A stretch of DNA of 64,000 nt from Candidatus Chlorohelix allophototropha (GTDB lineage: Bacteria > Chloroflexota > Chloroflexia > Chloroheliales > Chloroheliaceae). Below, in pieces: positions 42,566-51,450 of the stretch; position 1 is the first letter of the stretch, and each line of letters opens with the position of its first letter. The translations under genes were made by a program, and so were the position numbers. The notes beneath the pieces are model-generated. The model saw nothing but the letters and a program-made list of their open reading frames with translations. It had not been told where the DNA came from and did not search any database. The stretch is from positions 1,540,934-1,604,933 of the forward strand of contig NZ_CP128399.1 of assembly GCF_030389965.1 (NCBI RefSeq), in the 5' to 3' direction.

Positions 42566-44140
42566 TTATGTTATATTCATAGGCGCATTTTTCAGGGCTT
42601 CCAATTCCTTGATAACTTCGCGCTTCTTGATTTTCAACGTGTGAGTCTGTGGAAATTCCGGTTCGTGCCATACGGTAAAGCCCTTGATATATTGGTAAGG
42701 GGCAAGCATCTTGTTAGCTTCTTTTACCAACGCTGCCGGATTACCTGTTTCAGGTTCACAAATCAGCACCGCGTGTACTTGCGGTTCGGGCTTCTCAGGG
42801 TATGCTACCACCACCGCTTCTTTGATGCCGGGAACTTGCTTTAGCGCATGCTCTACATCTTCAGGATAGACGTTTTTACCGTTGGAGAGTACAATCATAT
42901 CCTTCTTGCGACCGCGCAGATATAAATAGCCATCTTTATCGAGATATCCCAAATCGCCGGTTCTAAACCAACCCTCTTCGAAAGCGTCACCAGTGGCTTT
43001 CTCATTGTGCCAATAGCCGCCTGTAATGTTTGCGCCTCTTAGCAGGATTTCACTATCCTCGTTGAATTTTATCTCTATTCCCGGCAACACTTTCCCAACC
43101 GAAGTTGGGTCTTTCTGGTATAGAGGAGTGCCGGTGACAATCGGTGCGGCTTCGGTCAAGCCGTAGCCTTGCAACACCTGAATACCCAACAAATTCCACT
43201 TGCGTGCCAGTCCGGGGTCGAGGTATGCGCCCCCGGCTACGAAATAGCGCAAATGTCCGCCCAGCCGTTTGTGTACGGTTTTGAAAACAAGTCGGCGTGC
43301 CTTGAGCGGCAAAAACTTTGCTATAGCCAGCATACGCTGCCAAATTTTCTGCCTGCCCTGCTTTTTAACTTCGCGCTCCATCCCGTCCATAAAAAGCTGC
43401 AAAACTTGTGGCACTAGAATTATGATAGTTATATGCTGTTGCTGCATTGCGCTAAACAGCGTATTTGGCTGCAAACTGGCAGGATAATAAACGCTTGCGC
43501 CTTGATATAGTGGCTGTAAAAGACCAAGCGTTTGCTCCAGCATATGACTTAACGGCAGTAGCGACATAAGGCGATAGTTCGGCAGAAATGGCACAATCCC
43601 GTTGGTGGCTTCCACGTTTGAAAGCACATTGCGGTGGGTCAGGATAACCCCTTTAGGGTCTCCGGTTGTGCCGGAAGTAAACATTAGCAAAGCGATGTCA
43701 TCGGCTTGGGTGGGGCATTGCGGCAAGGGTTTACCTGTATCCGGTAGCTTTTCCAGAGCTTCAAGCAGGGTTGACGGTATATTTGCATTCCAACTTTCCT
43801 GAGTCTGCGTTGAGAGTATCGCTAGGGTGGCTTCGGAATGTGCCAACACCTTGTTTACAAAATCCTTGCTGCTGCGAATATCAATAGGAACTAGAATTGC
43901 GCCGACCTGATGGCAGGCGAAGTAAGTTGCTACCCACCAAGGGCTATTCGGCGCCCAGATTATAACTCGATCCCGGTTTTTAACACCCTGTTCTGTTAGC
44001 CAGTTTGCGATGATTCTGACTTTATCCAACAACTCCTGATAGCTCCACTGCTCTACCTTTGCGCCCTGCCCGGTCAACAGGGCGGGGCGGGCGCTATAAC
44101 GCTCAACCCTGTTCATTAGAAACGAACTCAACGTTTGCAT
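42566..44140 (-). CDS. Long-chain fatty acid-CoA ligase-like AMP-dependent synthetase
   Basis: The 524-residue adenylate-forming enzyme has the P-loop-like core LLMFTSGTTGDPKGVILTHRN, YGLTEAAPIV, the aspartate-containing GWFRTGDLGYLDKDGYLYLRGRKKDMIVLSNGKNVYPEDVE and the C-terminal lysine region TLKIKKREVIKE, so both catalytic domains are complete. It belongs to the acyl-CoA synthetase branch. I start at ATG 44140 with GGGAGG 8 nt upstream; the frame is open to 44242 without RBS support. Probably monocistronic. Confidence 0.92.
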   Translation of the reverse strand: MQTLSSFLMNRVERYSARPALLTGQGAKVEQWSYQELLDKVRIIANWLTEQGVKNRDRVIIWAPNSPWWVATYFACHQVGAILVPIDIRSSKDFVNKVLAHSEATLAILSTQTQESWNANIPSTLLEALEKLPDTGKPLPQCPTQADDIALLMFTSGTTGDPKGVILTHRNVLSNVEATNGIVPFLPNYRLMSLLPLSHMLEQTLGLLQPLYQGASVYYPASLQPNTLFSAMQQQHITIIILVPQVLQLFMDGMEREVKKQGRQKIWQRMLAIAKFLPLKARRLVFKTVHKRLGGHLRYFVAGGAYLDPGLARKWNLLGIQVLQGYGLTEAAPIVTGTPLYQKDPTSVGKVLPGIEIKFNEDSEILLRGANITGGYWHNEKATGDAFEEGWFRTGDLGYLDKDGYLYLRGRKKDMIVLSNGKNVYPEDVEHALKQVPGIKEAVVVAYPEKPEPQVHAVLICEPETGNPAALVKEANKMLAPYQYIKGFTVWHEPEFPQTHTLKIKKREVIKELEALKNAPMNIT

Positions 44141-44492
44141 ACTACTAACCTCCCTGTTACATACTTGCGCGAGTTGAAGGGCGTTTCCCCTTTGTTTCGC
44201 AAATGGCGCTAATCCTGTAGGTTTACTATTTGGCAGGTACATTGGCAGGAATTTTTTTCAAATTACAGGTGTTCTTTATTTACTTTCAATTTTATTGTAT
44301 CCCTAAAATAGCTTCCAAAACCAGTATTTTTACTGCCAATTACTGTACTTCTGGTAGCTCTCCCACGAAATAAAGTAGCTGCTAATCTTCAAAAGTTCTT
44401 ATCTGAGCTTAATCCTCTAAAATAAAGCATAGGTTACAATGTGTCATGAAAAGTTGGGTTAGTTATATATATCCCCTAATAAGGCTAATATT
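44141..44492. other. Intergenic region with short dispersed repeat
   Basis: No RNA gene or convincing frame. It contains the second copy (44327-44347) of the 21-bp repeat found at 37419-37439. Confidence 0.45.
44327..44347. repeat. Short dispersed repeat, copy 2
   Basis: TTTTTACTGCCAATTACTGT plus A, one mismatch to 37419-37439. Confidence 0.5.
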
Positions 44493-44870
44493 ATGGATCT
44501 CACTCTTTTGATAATTGTGGTTCTAGCAGTGGCAGCAGTATTTATCGTAGGGCGTATCCTGTTGCCGGTAGATAGTGAGTCGGTGACAACCGATCAAGCG
44601 CATAAAATATTTCAGAGTGCGTCTGCACTTGTGACCAACATTATCGTAACCGGGCATCACTACGGGACAACCGCATTGCTGCTTGAGGTGGAAGTATTTC
44701 CGCAAAAACAGCAGCCGTTCAAAGCGGAACTGCACGAAGAATTTTCAGCGCCGCAAGCCGCCAAACTTGTTCCGGGCGTAATGATAGAGGTAAAATACGA
44801 TCCTGCTAACCATTCTAAAGTTCTATTTGTCAAATTTGTCCATTCCAATAACATATACTCCACGCTATAA
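44493..44870 (+). CDS. Membrane-anchored single DUF3592-like domain protein
   Basis: The 125-residue protein has one N-terminal membrane helix (LTLLIIVVLAVAAVFIVGRIL) and a small strand-rich domain ending GVMIEVKYDPANHSKVLFVKF. The domain matches those repeated twice in the protein at 50583 (PGQMVEVKYDPNDTSKVAL), so the two are related. Similar domains occur in DUF3592-like or nodulation-competitiveness-like membrane proteins; function unknown. It lies just before the Trm112-like gene. Confidence 0.75.
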   Translation: MDLTLLIIVVLAVAAVFIVGRILLPVDSESVTTDQAHKIFQSASALVTNIIVTGHHYGTTALLLEVEVFPQKQQPFKAELHEEFSAPQAAKLVPGVMIEVKYDPANHSKVLFVKFVHSNNIYSTL

Positions 44871-44945
44871 AACGCCCGCCTGAAAATATGGTAAAATTCT
44901 CCCGATAACAGACTAAATTATGCTTTATATACCGGAGGATAAACT

Positions 44946-45143
44946 ATGTCGCAGGATAGCACAAAAGAAAGCCCCATTAGCGAAGATTTGTTGGCAATTC
45001 TGGTGTGCCCTCGTAGCAAGAAAAAAGTGGTATTGAGCGAAGATAAAACCAAACTCGTTTGCACCGATAAGTGCGATGACCCGAAATGCCCACGTGAATA
45101 TCGCATTGAGAACGGTATCCCCGTTATGTTGATCGAGGACTAG
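44946..45143 (+). CDS. Trm112/UPF0434-like zinc-finger protein
   Basis: The 65-residue protein has the Trm112 layout: LLAILVCPRSKKKVVL, then LVCTDKCDDPKCPREYRIENGIPVMLIED. In standard members the first motif is CPxC; here only one Cys remains (CPRS), while the second half has three (CTDKCDDPKC), so the metal site, if present, is rearranged. Trm112 activates methyltransferases; UPF0434 members are uncharacterised. The stop codon shares a base with the GTG of the glycosyltransferase, indicating coupling. RBS CGGAGGA. Confidence 0.85.
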   Translation: MSQDSTKESPISEDLLAILVCPRSKKKVVLSEDKTKLVCTDKCDDPKCPREYRIENGIPVMLIED

Positions 45144-46369
45144 TGCATTTCGTCTTTTTGTACCCGCAACTGAAAAACTTAACCGGCGCGCAGCGGCTAA
45201 TCCTTGAATTGGCAGGGGCAATTGCTGCTACGCCCGGAGACCGCCATCGTGTGACTCTTCTGACCCATACCGTCAGCCCGGCATGTCGTGCTGCCATACC
45301 CGCGGGGGTGGGTCTGTGCGAAGGCGGCTTTAACCTCAACCGCACTCCTAACCATTATCTTAATTCGCTGTTGGAATATTTTTCCACGCCTTTTTTGTTG
45401 AAACAACTATCGCAGCTTGAACGAGAAAGCGGCGAAAAGATAAGTGCGTTGTGCTTTTTCGGACCGCCAAGTTTACCGGGATTGTGGTGGGGTAAGCATT
45501 TGCGCCGCCTAAAAACACCCCTTTTCTATTTTTGTTACGAACCACCCCGCGCTGCCTATACCGATATTAGCGAAGTCAGTCGGGCGTGGGCAGGGCGAGT
45601 TAATGGGCTGGTGAAACCGCTCTTTCGGCTGTATCGCCCGGTAGATCGCTATCTGACTCGGCAAGCTTCGGCGGTGTTAGTGAATGGGCGCTACGGGCAG
45701 AGCTTGATTCGCGAAACTTACGGCTTACCTTCAATAGTTATCACACACGGGGCAGAGCTACCCCAACCACCAGACCCTATAACAGCCGCTAACCAGATTC
45801 GCGCCCGTTTCGGGCTGGCAGGCAAGCGCATTATCCTAACCGTCAACCACCTTCACCCACGCAAACGAGTCAACTTGCAATTGGAGGCGTTGTCACTGTT
45901 GCTGCCAAAATATCCTGATGTAGGTTTATTGGTTGTTGGTTCGGGACCGGAAGCGCAAAATCTCAGAGATTTGGCAGCACAGCTTGGTATCGGTGATAGC
46001 GTGGTATTTGCCGGATTTGTGTCGGATGAAGAACTTGCCGCCTGTTATGCCGTTGCCTCTGTTTATTTACACTCCGGGCGCGCCGAGAGTTTTGGGTTGT
46101 CGGTGCTGGAAGCTAGCGCGGCGGGTTTACCGATAGTGGCAGCGGACGAAGGTGGTCCTCGCGATATTATTGTGGAAGGGCAAACCGGATTTCTAGTACA
46201 GGCAAACCCGGCAGCGTTCGCAGCAAAGCTGGAATGGCTGTTAACCCATCCTACCGAGGCGCATGAAATCGGGCGGAAAGGGGCGGTACGAGTGGTGCAG
46301 CATTTCACATGGCAACAGGGCGCACAGGATTTCCTCTCTGCTTTATCATCGCTTTCGCCGGAGAAATAA
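45143..46369 (+). CDS. GT4-type glycosyltransferase
   Basis: The 408-residue GT-B enzyme starts with GTG overlapping the preceding stop. The C-terminal nucleotide-sugar domain shows KRIILTVNHLHPRKRVNLQLEAL, VGSGPEAQNLRDLA, VVFAGFVSDEEL and the EX7E region SGRAESFGLSVLEASAAGLPIVAADEGGP. The N-terminal acceptor domain has AQRLILELAGAI. Retaining transfer onto a lipid or glycan is expected; acceptor unknown. It ends before a terminator shared in space with hpf. Confidence 0.92.
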   Translation: MHFVFLYPQLKNLTGAQRLILELAGAIAATPGDRHRVTLLTHTVSPACRAAIPAGVGLCEGGFNLNRTPNHYLNSLLEYFSTPFLLKQLSQLERESGEKISALCFFGPPSLPGLWWGKHLRRLKTPLFYFCYEPPRAAYTDISEVSRAWAGRVNGLVKPLFRLYRPVDRYLTRQASAVLVNGRYGQSLIRETYGLPSIVITHGAELPQPPDPITAANQIRARFGLAGKRIILTVNHLHPRKRVNLQLEALSLLLPKYPDVGLLVVGSGPEAQNLRDLAAQLGIGDSVVFAGFVSDEELAACYAVASVYLHSGRAESFGLSVLEASAAGLPIVAADEGGPRDIIVEGQTGFLVQANPAAFAAKLEWLLTHPTEAHEIGRKGAVRVVQHFTWQQGAQDFLSALSSLSPEK

Positions 46370-46399
46370 AAACCCCCTACCGAAATTTGCGGCAGGGGG
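46366..46399 (-). terminator. Terminator of hpf
   Basis: CCCCCT.CCG/CGG.AGGGGG hairpin followed on the minus strand by TTTTTATTT. Confidence 0.8.
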
Positions 46400-46418
46400 C
46401 AAAGACTATCTATAAGAA

Positions 46419-46973
46419 CTATACTTCCGGCTTAAGCAAGCCGTAACCGCCCTCCTTCCGGCGGTAAACCACATTTATCTGCTTGGATTCTGAATCCATA
46501 TACATGTAGAAATCGTGACCAACATACTCGAGTTCTTCTATCGCCTCCTCGGCTACCATTGGAATGATCGGGAAGGTTTTAACCTTGACCGGAGAGATAA
46601 ATTCTACTGACGCGCTTGGTTCTTCGGCAGGCTCCAGCGGTGTGGCAACATCACTCAATTTGGTTCTACCACGCCGGGCGACTTGTCGCTCTTTGTAGCG
46701 CACCATCTGTCGTTGCATCTTGTCATGCACCTTGTCAAGGGCGGTAGCCAAGTCGCTATCTTGTTCTTCCGCTCGTAGAATTGTGCCGTTTACCCGTAAG
46801 GTCAATTCTACGCCCAGCCGTTCAGCCAATTTGTGAGAGTGTTGTGCGGTTAGTTCGACCGTGGCATCGTGTACTGCTTCAAGGTAATGATTAAGTTTGC
46901 CCAGCTTAGTTTCGATAAGCTCTCTGCGCTCATCACTGACCTTTACATTTTTACCCCGGATAGTTAGTTCCAT
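46419..46973 (-). CDS. hpf: Ribosome hibernation promoting factor, long form
   Basis: The 184-residue protein has the S30AE domain at 1-105 (MELTIRGKNVKVSDERRELI, KLGKLNHYLEAVHDATVEL, DLATALDKVHDKMQRQM) and a linked C-terminal dimerisation domain (VKVKTFPIIPMVAEEAIEELEYVGHDFYMYMD...YRRKEGGYGLL). Long HPF pairs ribosomes into inactive 100S dimers during starvation. RBS GGAGGAAG. It is monocistronic, with its own terminator. Confidence 0.96.
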   Translation of the reverse strand: MELTIRGKNVKVSDERRELIETKLGKLNHYLEAVHDATVELTAQHSHKLAERLGVELTLRVNGTILRAEEQDSDLATALDKVHDKMQRQMVRYKERQVARRGRTKLSDVATPLEPAEEPSASVEFISPVKVKTFPIIPMVAEEAIEELEYVGHDFYMYMDSESKQINVVYRRKEGGYGLLKPEV

Positions 46974-47129
46974 AGTCTTCCTCCGTCTAGATAGCTGCTG
47001 GAAAATACTCCGTTGTTTATAATTTTGTCAAAACGGAGTTCCCCTTACCCTAATTATACCATTGTCAGCAAGAAGAAAGGTAATGTCATATACAATGTTT
47101 TACTAAAATCTTGTTAAAATTTCAGCTTG

Positions 47130-47639
47130 TTAGGCGAGTTGCCAGCGAGTAGCGCTGTTTACGAAATCCTTTTCTAACCAGCCGAACGCCACTCGCGGGA
47201 TAAGCTTTAAATATAGGTTAGCCGGGTCGTAAGTGGGTTTGAAGCCGTTGTATTTTTGCCCGTAAGCTTCGGCGAAACGCTCGAACAGTGCCGGGTCGGT
47301 GAATTCTTCCACTCTGCCCTCAAAAATTACCACCTCGTCTCCGCTCTCCAAATGTACCACCACTTCCGGGTTTTGCAGCAGGTTGCGCCCTTTCCGAGAA
47401 GAGCGCCCGGTGGCAAAATAAAACGCGTCCTCCAACCACAAGCCCCATACCGGCATGGCGTGCGGTTTTCCATCCGGGCGGGTGCTGCCAATCCAGTAGT
47501 TATGCGAAAGGGTCATTTTTTCAATGACCCACTCCCATTCCAACAGCTTGACCTCATTCGCTTGATCCAACCCGTAATCAGGCGCGAAACTGGGTCGTCC
47601 TGCTATCGGACGGATTATTACTTCTTGCTCATCAGCCAT
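47130..47639 (-). CDS. Pyridoxamine 5'-phosphate oxidase-family (flavin/F420-binding split barrel) protein
   Basis: The 169-residue split-barrel protein has SHNYWIGSTRPDGKPHAMPVWGLWLEDAFYFATG, RKGRNLLQNPEVVVHLES and VIFEGRVEEFTD, typical of the PNPOx-like superfamily including F420-dependent reductases and haem-binding members. The cofactor cannot be read. It is separated from the alpha-galactosidase stop by 18 nt on the same strand and could be in one operon with it, but a functional link is not evident. Confidence 0.85.
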   Translation of the reverse strand: MADEQEVIIRPIAGRPSFAPDYGLDQANEVKLLEWEWVIEKMTLSHNYWIGSTRPDGKPHAMPVWGLWLEDAFYFATGRSSRKGRNLLQNPEVVVHLESGDEVVIFEGRVEEFTDPALFERFAEAYGQKYNGFKPTYDPANLYLKLIPRVAFGWLEKDFVNSATRWQLA

Positions 47640-47657
47640 CTATACACCTCATACTAC

Positions 47658-49784
47658 TTATATTTTGTGTAAGGTAATCAACGCGCTGTTCAAGGCGCGT
47701 TCTAATTTGGGGACAAGACCACGCCGCATCAACGCTTTGCCGCTCAGCAAGTGTGGTTCGCCTTCCATCAAATCCCCCTCTAATTGGTAAAGCGCCTCCG
47801 TTTCCAGTCCGTAAAGACGCAAGCGGTTCAGGAACTTCCAGAAGTGATAGCGTTGCCCGAATGCCAGTATCACTCCTTCGCCTTCGCGTTGGTACTGATA
47901 AGCCAGCACCTCCTCTTCGCCTAGCGGGGTAAGGCGGTAGAAATTGCCTTGCTGGATTATTGGGCGTAACTGTTTATATTGTGCTACCAGTGCAGCGGCT
48001 TCTGCTAAATCCTGTTCACTCATGCTGTTGAGATCGGTGCCGATTCCCAGCGCGCCCATAAAAGAGGAGTGAAAGCGGTAGCGTATGGGGTAATTCCCCC
48101 GATTCCAGTCGGTGGAAGTAACCCAGCAATACATGGTTTTGGGGGGATACACCAGCGAATAACCCTGTTGGATGAGCAAGCGGTCGAGCGGGTCGGTGTT
48201 ATCGCTCGTCCAAACGTGGTCGAAGTGCGCCAACATCCCCATATCGGCGCGACCCCCACCGCCCGAACAGGCTTCAAACAGCACTTGAGGATGTTTCGCC
48301 CGCAATTGTGCCACGATACGGTAGAGCGCATGTACATGGCGCACCGGAATTTCGCTTTGCGCTCCTTCAACCCAGCCCATTTCACTGATCGCGCGATTGT
48401 AGTCCCACTTGACATAACGTATATTATGTTCGGAAAGTAGCGCATCTAGCCAACCCAACATCCATAGCTGCACATCTTCGCGGCACAGGTTTAGCATTAG
48501 CTGATTGCGCCCGGTGATTGGTTCACGGTTGGGATAGTGATATGCCCATTCCGGGTGCGCTCGGTACAAATCGCTGTCCGGGTTTACCATCTCTGGCTCA
48601 ACCCACAATCCGAAATCCATCCCAAGCTCGTTTACCTTTGCGATCAGGGGCTTCAAGCCGTTGGGGAATTTAACCGGATTGGGCTGCCAGTCGCCAAGTG
48701 CGGCGTGATCGCTATGTCGTTCCCCAAACCAACCGTCATCCACCACAAACACTTCTGCGCCTAGTTTTGCCGCTTTCTCCGCCAGCGAAATTTGGGCTGC
48801 CTCGTTTACCTCGAAGAACACCGCCTCCCAACTGTTGTACAGTACCGGGCGTAACTCATGGGCGAATTGCGGCGGTAATAGCTGTTCGCTAACGTAACGG
48901 TGCAGGTTGCGGCTCATTTTCCCAAAACCGGCATCGCTATAGCCTAACACCAGCCACGGAGTCTCGAAACTTTCGCTTGCGCCCAACTGCCAAGAAAACT
49001 CGAAATCGTTTATACCACCCGCTACTCGCGTTCTTTTTCCGGCAGCGCGTTCTTGCTCTATCACGATTTTCCAGTTTCCGCTCCATTGCAACGCCCCGAA
49101 ATACACTTCGCCTATGTTCTCCCCCGCGCCTTGCCCGGCGCTATCTACCAAATCTAGCGCGAAAAAGGGGTTGGCAGCATGTCCCGAATAGTTCAGGCGA
49201 CCTTCCAGCACTTTGCGCCCCGGCGTGATGGCGCATCTTTCCAGCAGCGTTTCGCAAGCCCATGCTCCCGCCAGATGAGTGAGGCGATACTCGCCCCGGT
49301 CGAGCGCAAGCGGCAGGCTCGCGCTCAACACTTGTTCCAATGTGAAAGGCGCTTGTCCGGCGTTATAGACCGTGACACGCCGCGCCAGCATGTCGCATTC
49401 CGGTATAACCCGGTATTCCAACGTCAGTTCTAGCGTATAGTAAATATCCGCCAACTTGACGCTAAGGCTTTCCCCCTCAATCCGATGCGAAAGGTATTTC
49501 AGGCGTATATCGCGAGTGCCATCTGCGAAGGTAACGCGCAATGCCGGTTCATATTCGGCAATACTGTTACGGCATAAATACTCGCTCATATTCTGGTGTA
49601 GGGTAGCGTTAAAGCTGGAATGCTGGCGGTCAGGTGGGGCAAGCGGGTAATCCTCAATACGTGGCAATTTTGCACCCCAATAGAGGTGTAGCGGCTGCTC
49701 GTTTGGGCTAATTTGAAACAGGTACGCGGTAGTGGCGGTGGTCAGGCAAAACAAGCGGGTTTCTTCAAAATATTGTATAGGCAT
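47658..49784 (-). CDS. Alpha-galactosidase (GH36)
   Basis: The 708-residue protein has the GH36 three-domain plan: an N-terminal beta-sandwich (1-320), TIM barrel and C-terminal beta domain. Active-site segments are complete: VFVVDDGWFGER, MDFGLWVEPEMV, RYVKWDYNR with the nucleophile Asp near 465, FEACSGGGGRADMG, and TSDNTDPLDR with the acid/base Asp near 527. It hydrolyses alpha-1,6-galactosides such as melibiose and raffinose. No signal peptide, so cytoplasmic. The sugar ABC transporter and LacD aldolase of this window could use its products. Confidence 0.95.
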   Translation of the reverse strand: MPIQYFEETRLFCLTTATTAYLFQISPNEQPLHLYWGAKLPRIEDYPLAPPDRQHSSFNATLHQNMSEYLCRNSIAEYEPALRVTFADGTRDIRLKYLSHRIEGESLSVKLADIYYTLELTLEYRVIPECDMLARRVTVYNAGQAPFTLEQVLSASLPLALDRGEYRLTHLAGAWACETLLERCAITPGRKVLEGRLNYSGHAANPFFALDLVDSAGQGAGENIGEVYFGALQWSGNWKIVIEQERAAGKRTRVAGGINDFEFSWQLGASESFETPWLVLGYSDAGFGKMSRNLHRYVSEQLLPPQFAHELRPVLYNSWEAVFFEVNEAAQISLAEKAAKLGAEVFVVDDGWFGERHSDHAALGDWQPNPVKFPNGLKPLIAKVNELGMDFGLWVEPEMVNPDSDLYRAHPEWAYHYPNREPITGRNQLMLNLCREDVQLWMLGWLDALLSEHNIRYVKWDYNRAISEMGWVEGAQSEIPVRHVHALYRIVAQLRAKHPQVLFEACSGGGGRADMGMLAHFDHVWTSDNTDPLDRLLIQQGYSLVYPPKTMYCWVTSTDWNRGNYPIRYRFHSSFMGALGIGTDLNSMSEQDLAEAAALVAQYKQLRPIIQQGNFYRLTPLGEEEVLAYQYQREGEGVILAFGQRYHFWKFLNRLRLYGLETEALYQLEGDLMEGEPHLLSGKALMRRGLVPKLERALNSALITLHKI

Positions 49785-49859
49785 GGCTCATTCCTCTCCA
49801 AAATATTTCTGGTGCTGTATTATAGCGCATGTATTTTTAGAGAGGAAAGATCGAAAATG

Positions 49860-49885
49860 AAAAAGAGCGGCTCGAAAGCCACTCT
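49860..49885 (-). terminator. Terminator after the 115-residue hypothetical gene
   Basis: AGAG.GGCT/AGCC.CTCT stem with a tetraloop and TTTTTC tail, minus strand, about 50 nt past the stop. Confidence 0.8.
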
Positions 49886-49936
49886 CTTAGCGTTTTTCTT
49901 CAGACTAGCAAAAGCGAATGATAATCAGCGTAAGAA

Positions 49937-50284
49937 CTACTCGGCTGCTTTATCTTTCTCAAGGCTGCTAACGACAATCTCTTCGAGGTCGTCAGTTACT
50001 CTGTCGGTGAAAGACCGGATAGTGTTGAAGAAATCAACCGTGGTCTGCTTGGCAAGCACGCGGGTTTTCTTAGGGAAAAGGGCGAGCGGCGCAGTAATCA
50101 GGTTGTATTCCAATCTTACTAGATTGATCACGGTTTTGCCGACATTGAGGTTAGCCAAGTTCACGGTAGGAAGGCTTGGAAGGGTGATACCAAAGAGACT
50201 GAGGGAACGACCACCATCTACATCGAGGTCTTCCAAAGCATCAATTTCGGCATCTTTTACTTTTACTTTAATGTCATCCGCCAT
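49937..50284 (-). CDS. Hypothetical small protein, possibly helical/granule-associated type
   Basis: The 115-residue product starts at ATG 50284 (GAAGGAG, 8 nt spacing); the longer frame to 50353 lacks an RBS. It has an acidic N-terminus (ADDIKVKVKDAEIDALEDLDVD), a hydrophobic proline-rich middle (LFGITLPSLPTVNLANLNVGKTVINLV) and an amphipathic helical end (TTVDFFNTIRSFTDRVTDDLEEIV). That composition recalls phasin-like proteins, but the resemblance is only general. Its own terminator indicates a discrete unit. Confidence 0.7.
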   Translation of the reverse strand: MADDIKVKVKDAEIDALEDLDVDGGRSLSLFGITLPSLPTVNLANLNVGKTVINLVRLEYNLITAPLALFPKKTRVLAKQTTVDFFNTIRSFTDRVTDDLEEIVVSSLEKDKAAE

Positions 50285-50582
50285 AGCATTGTCTCCTTCT
50301 AGATAAAAATTTGTTGGTTGGAGCAGAAGCGCCTCTATGACGCACTGCGTCATAACTTCATTATAGGGCTACCTGTTCCGGCTGTCAAGATGATTAATCT
50401 GCTTTATTTGAAAATTGATATATAAATTTTTTTAAGAGCCAAATCATAAAGAGTGTAGAGTTGTCTTTTGTCGGTGTGACCTGTTTAACATACGCTTGGG
50501 TTGTTTAGCGTTATGATTTAGCAAGTGTGCTTGTATTCTCGTAACGTTGTGTCACCTATTCTCAACTTAGGAGTATTGATTT
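50285..50582. other. Divergent intergenic region
   Basis: AT-rich; no gene found. It includes a TTATGATTTA stretch like that at the end of the 34111/35299 repeats, possibly a -10. Confidence 0.35.
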
Positions 50583-51320
50583 ATGGGCAATAATATCGGC
50601 ATAATTATCGCGCTTTCCGTTGCGCTACCGATTGCTATTATCTTGATTGTATTTATCCCTATTTTACGCCGTAGCATGCGTAGTCGGCAGCTTTTAAATA
50701 CTGGCATGTCTGCTAACGGTACGATTGTTAAAGTTTGGCAAACCGGGCTATATGTGAATGAGCAACCCGAAATCGGAATGACTATTCAGGTTATGCCGCC
50801 AGATCGTCCCCCTTTTCAGGCGGAAGCACGCAAGATTGTGCCGATGATTCAGTTAGCGCAGGTGCAACCGGGGCAAATGGTCGAAGTAAAATATGACCCG
50901 AACGATACCAGCAAGGTCGCTTTGAGCGCGATTTTAAGCGGTGGTATGCCGGGTGGTATGGGCGGTATGCAAATGGCTGGTATGCAGATGAACGCACAGA
51001 TGGCTGCTCTTAGTCAGATTCCACCTGAACTTCAGCAGATTGTGATGCAGCAGAATACCCTCAGCGCTATGCTGTTTCAGAGCGGGCAGCCCGCTACCGC
51101 TCGTATTTTGGGCGTGCGCGATTACGGTGCGCCTTTGCCGGACGGCACCTCTCCCAAGATTTTTTCGTTGGAAGTGCAACCGTTTGGACAGCCTCCTTTC
51201 CAATCCGAGTCCTTTGCGCTCGTTTCTTACGCTTCACAGGCGAAATATAGCAGCGGTGCAATTATTCAAGTCAAGTTTGACCCCTCTAACTATAGCCGAG
51301 TCGCCATCGTTCCCTCCTGA
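50583..51320 (+). CDS. Membrane-anchored protein with two DUF3592-like domains
   Basis: The 245-residue protein has one N-terminal membrane helix (IGIIIALSVALPIAIILIVFI), then two related domains: GTIVKVWQTGLYV...PGQMVEVKYDPNDTSKVAL and ARILGVRDYGAPL...GAIIQVKFDPSNYSRVAI. They are joined by a Met/Gly-rich linker (GGMPGGMGGMQMAGMQMN). The domain also occurs singly at 44493. The gene lies 131 nt before a four-helix membrane protein and binding-protein pair, and may belong with them. RBS AGGAG at 9 nt. Confidence 0.78.
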   Translation: MGNNIGIIIALSVALPIAIILIVFIPILRRSMRSRQLLNTGMSANGTIVKVWQTGLYVNEQPEIGMTIQVMPPDRPPFQAEARKIVPMIQLAQVQPGQMVEVKYDPNDTSKVALSAILSGGMPGGMGGMQMAGMQMNAQMAALSQIPPELQQIVMQQNTLSAMLFQSGQPATARILGVRDYGAPLPDGTSPKIFSLEVQPFGQPPFQSESFALVSYASQAKYSSGAIIQVKFDPSNYSRVAIVPS

Positions 51321-51450
51321 AATGCTTTATAATAGGGGCTAATCTGGAGTAAGTTTGAGAATCGGGCTTTCGCTTAAGATTAAGTGCGGAAGCCCTGAAA
51401 ACTTTTCCCGCTTTCGTGTTTATTACCCCTCGAATTCAGGAGGACAGAGC

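Noticed and set aside
49713-50306. 197-codon plus-strand frame
   Set aside because: It covers the 115-residue minus-strand gene and its terminator and has shadow-type composition.
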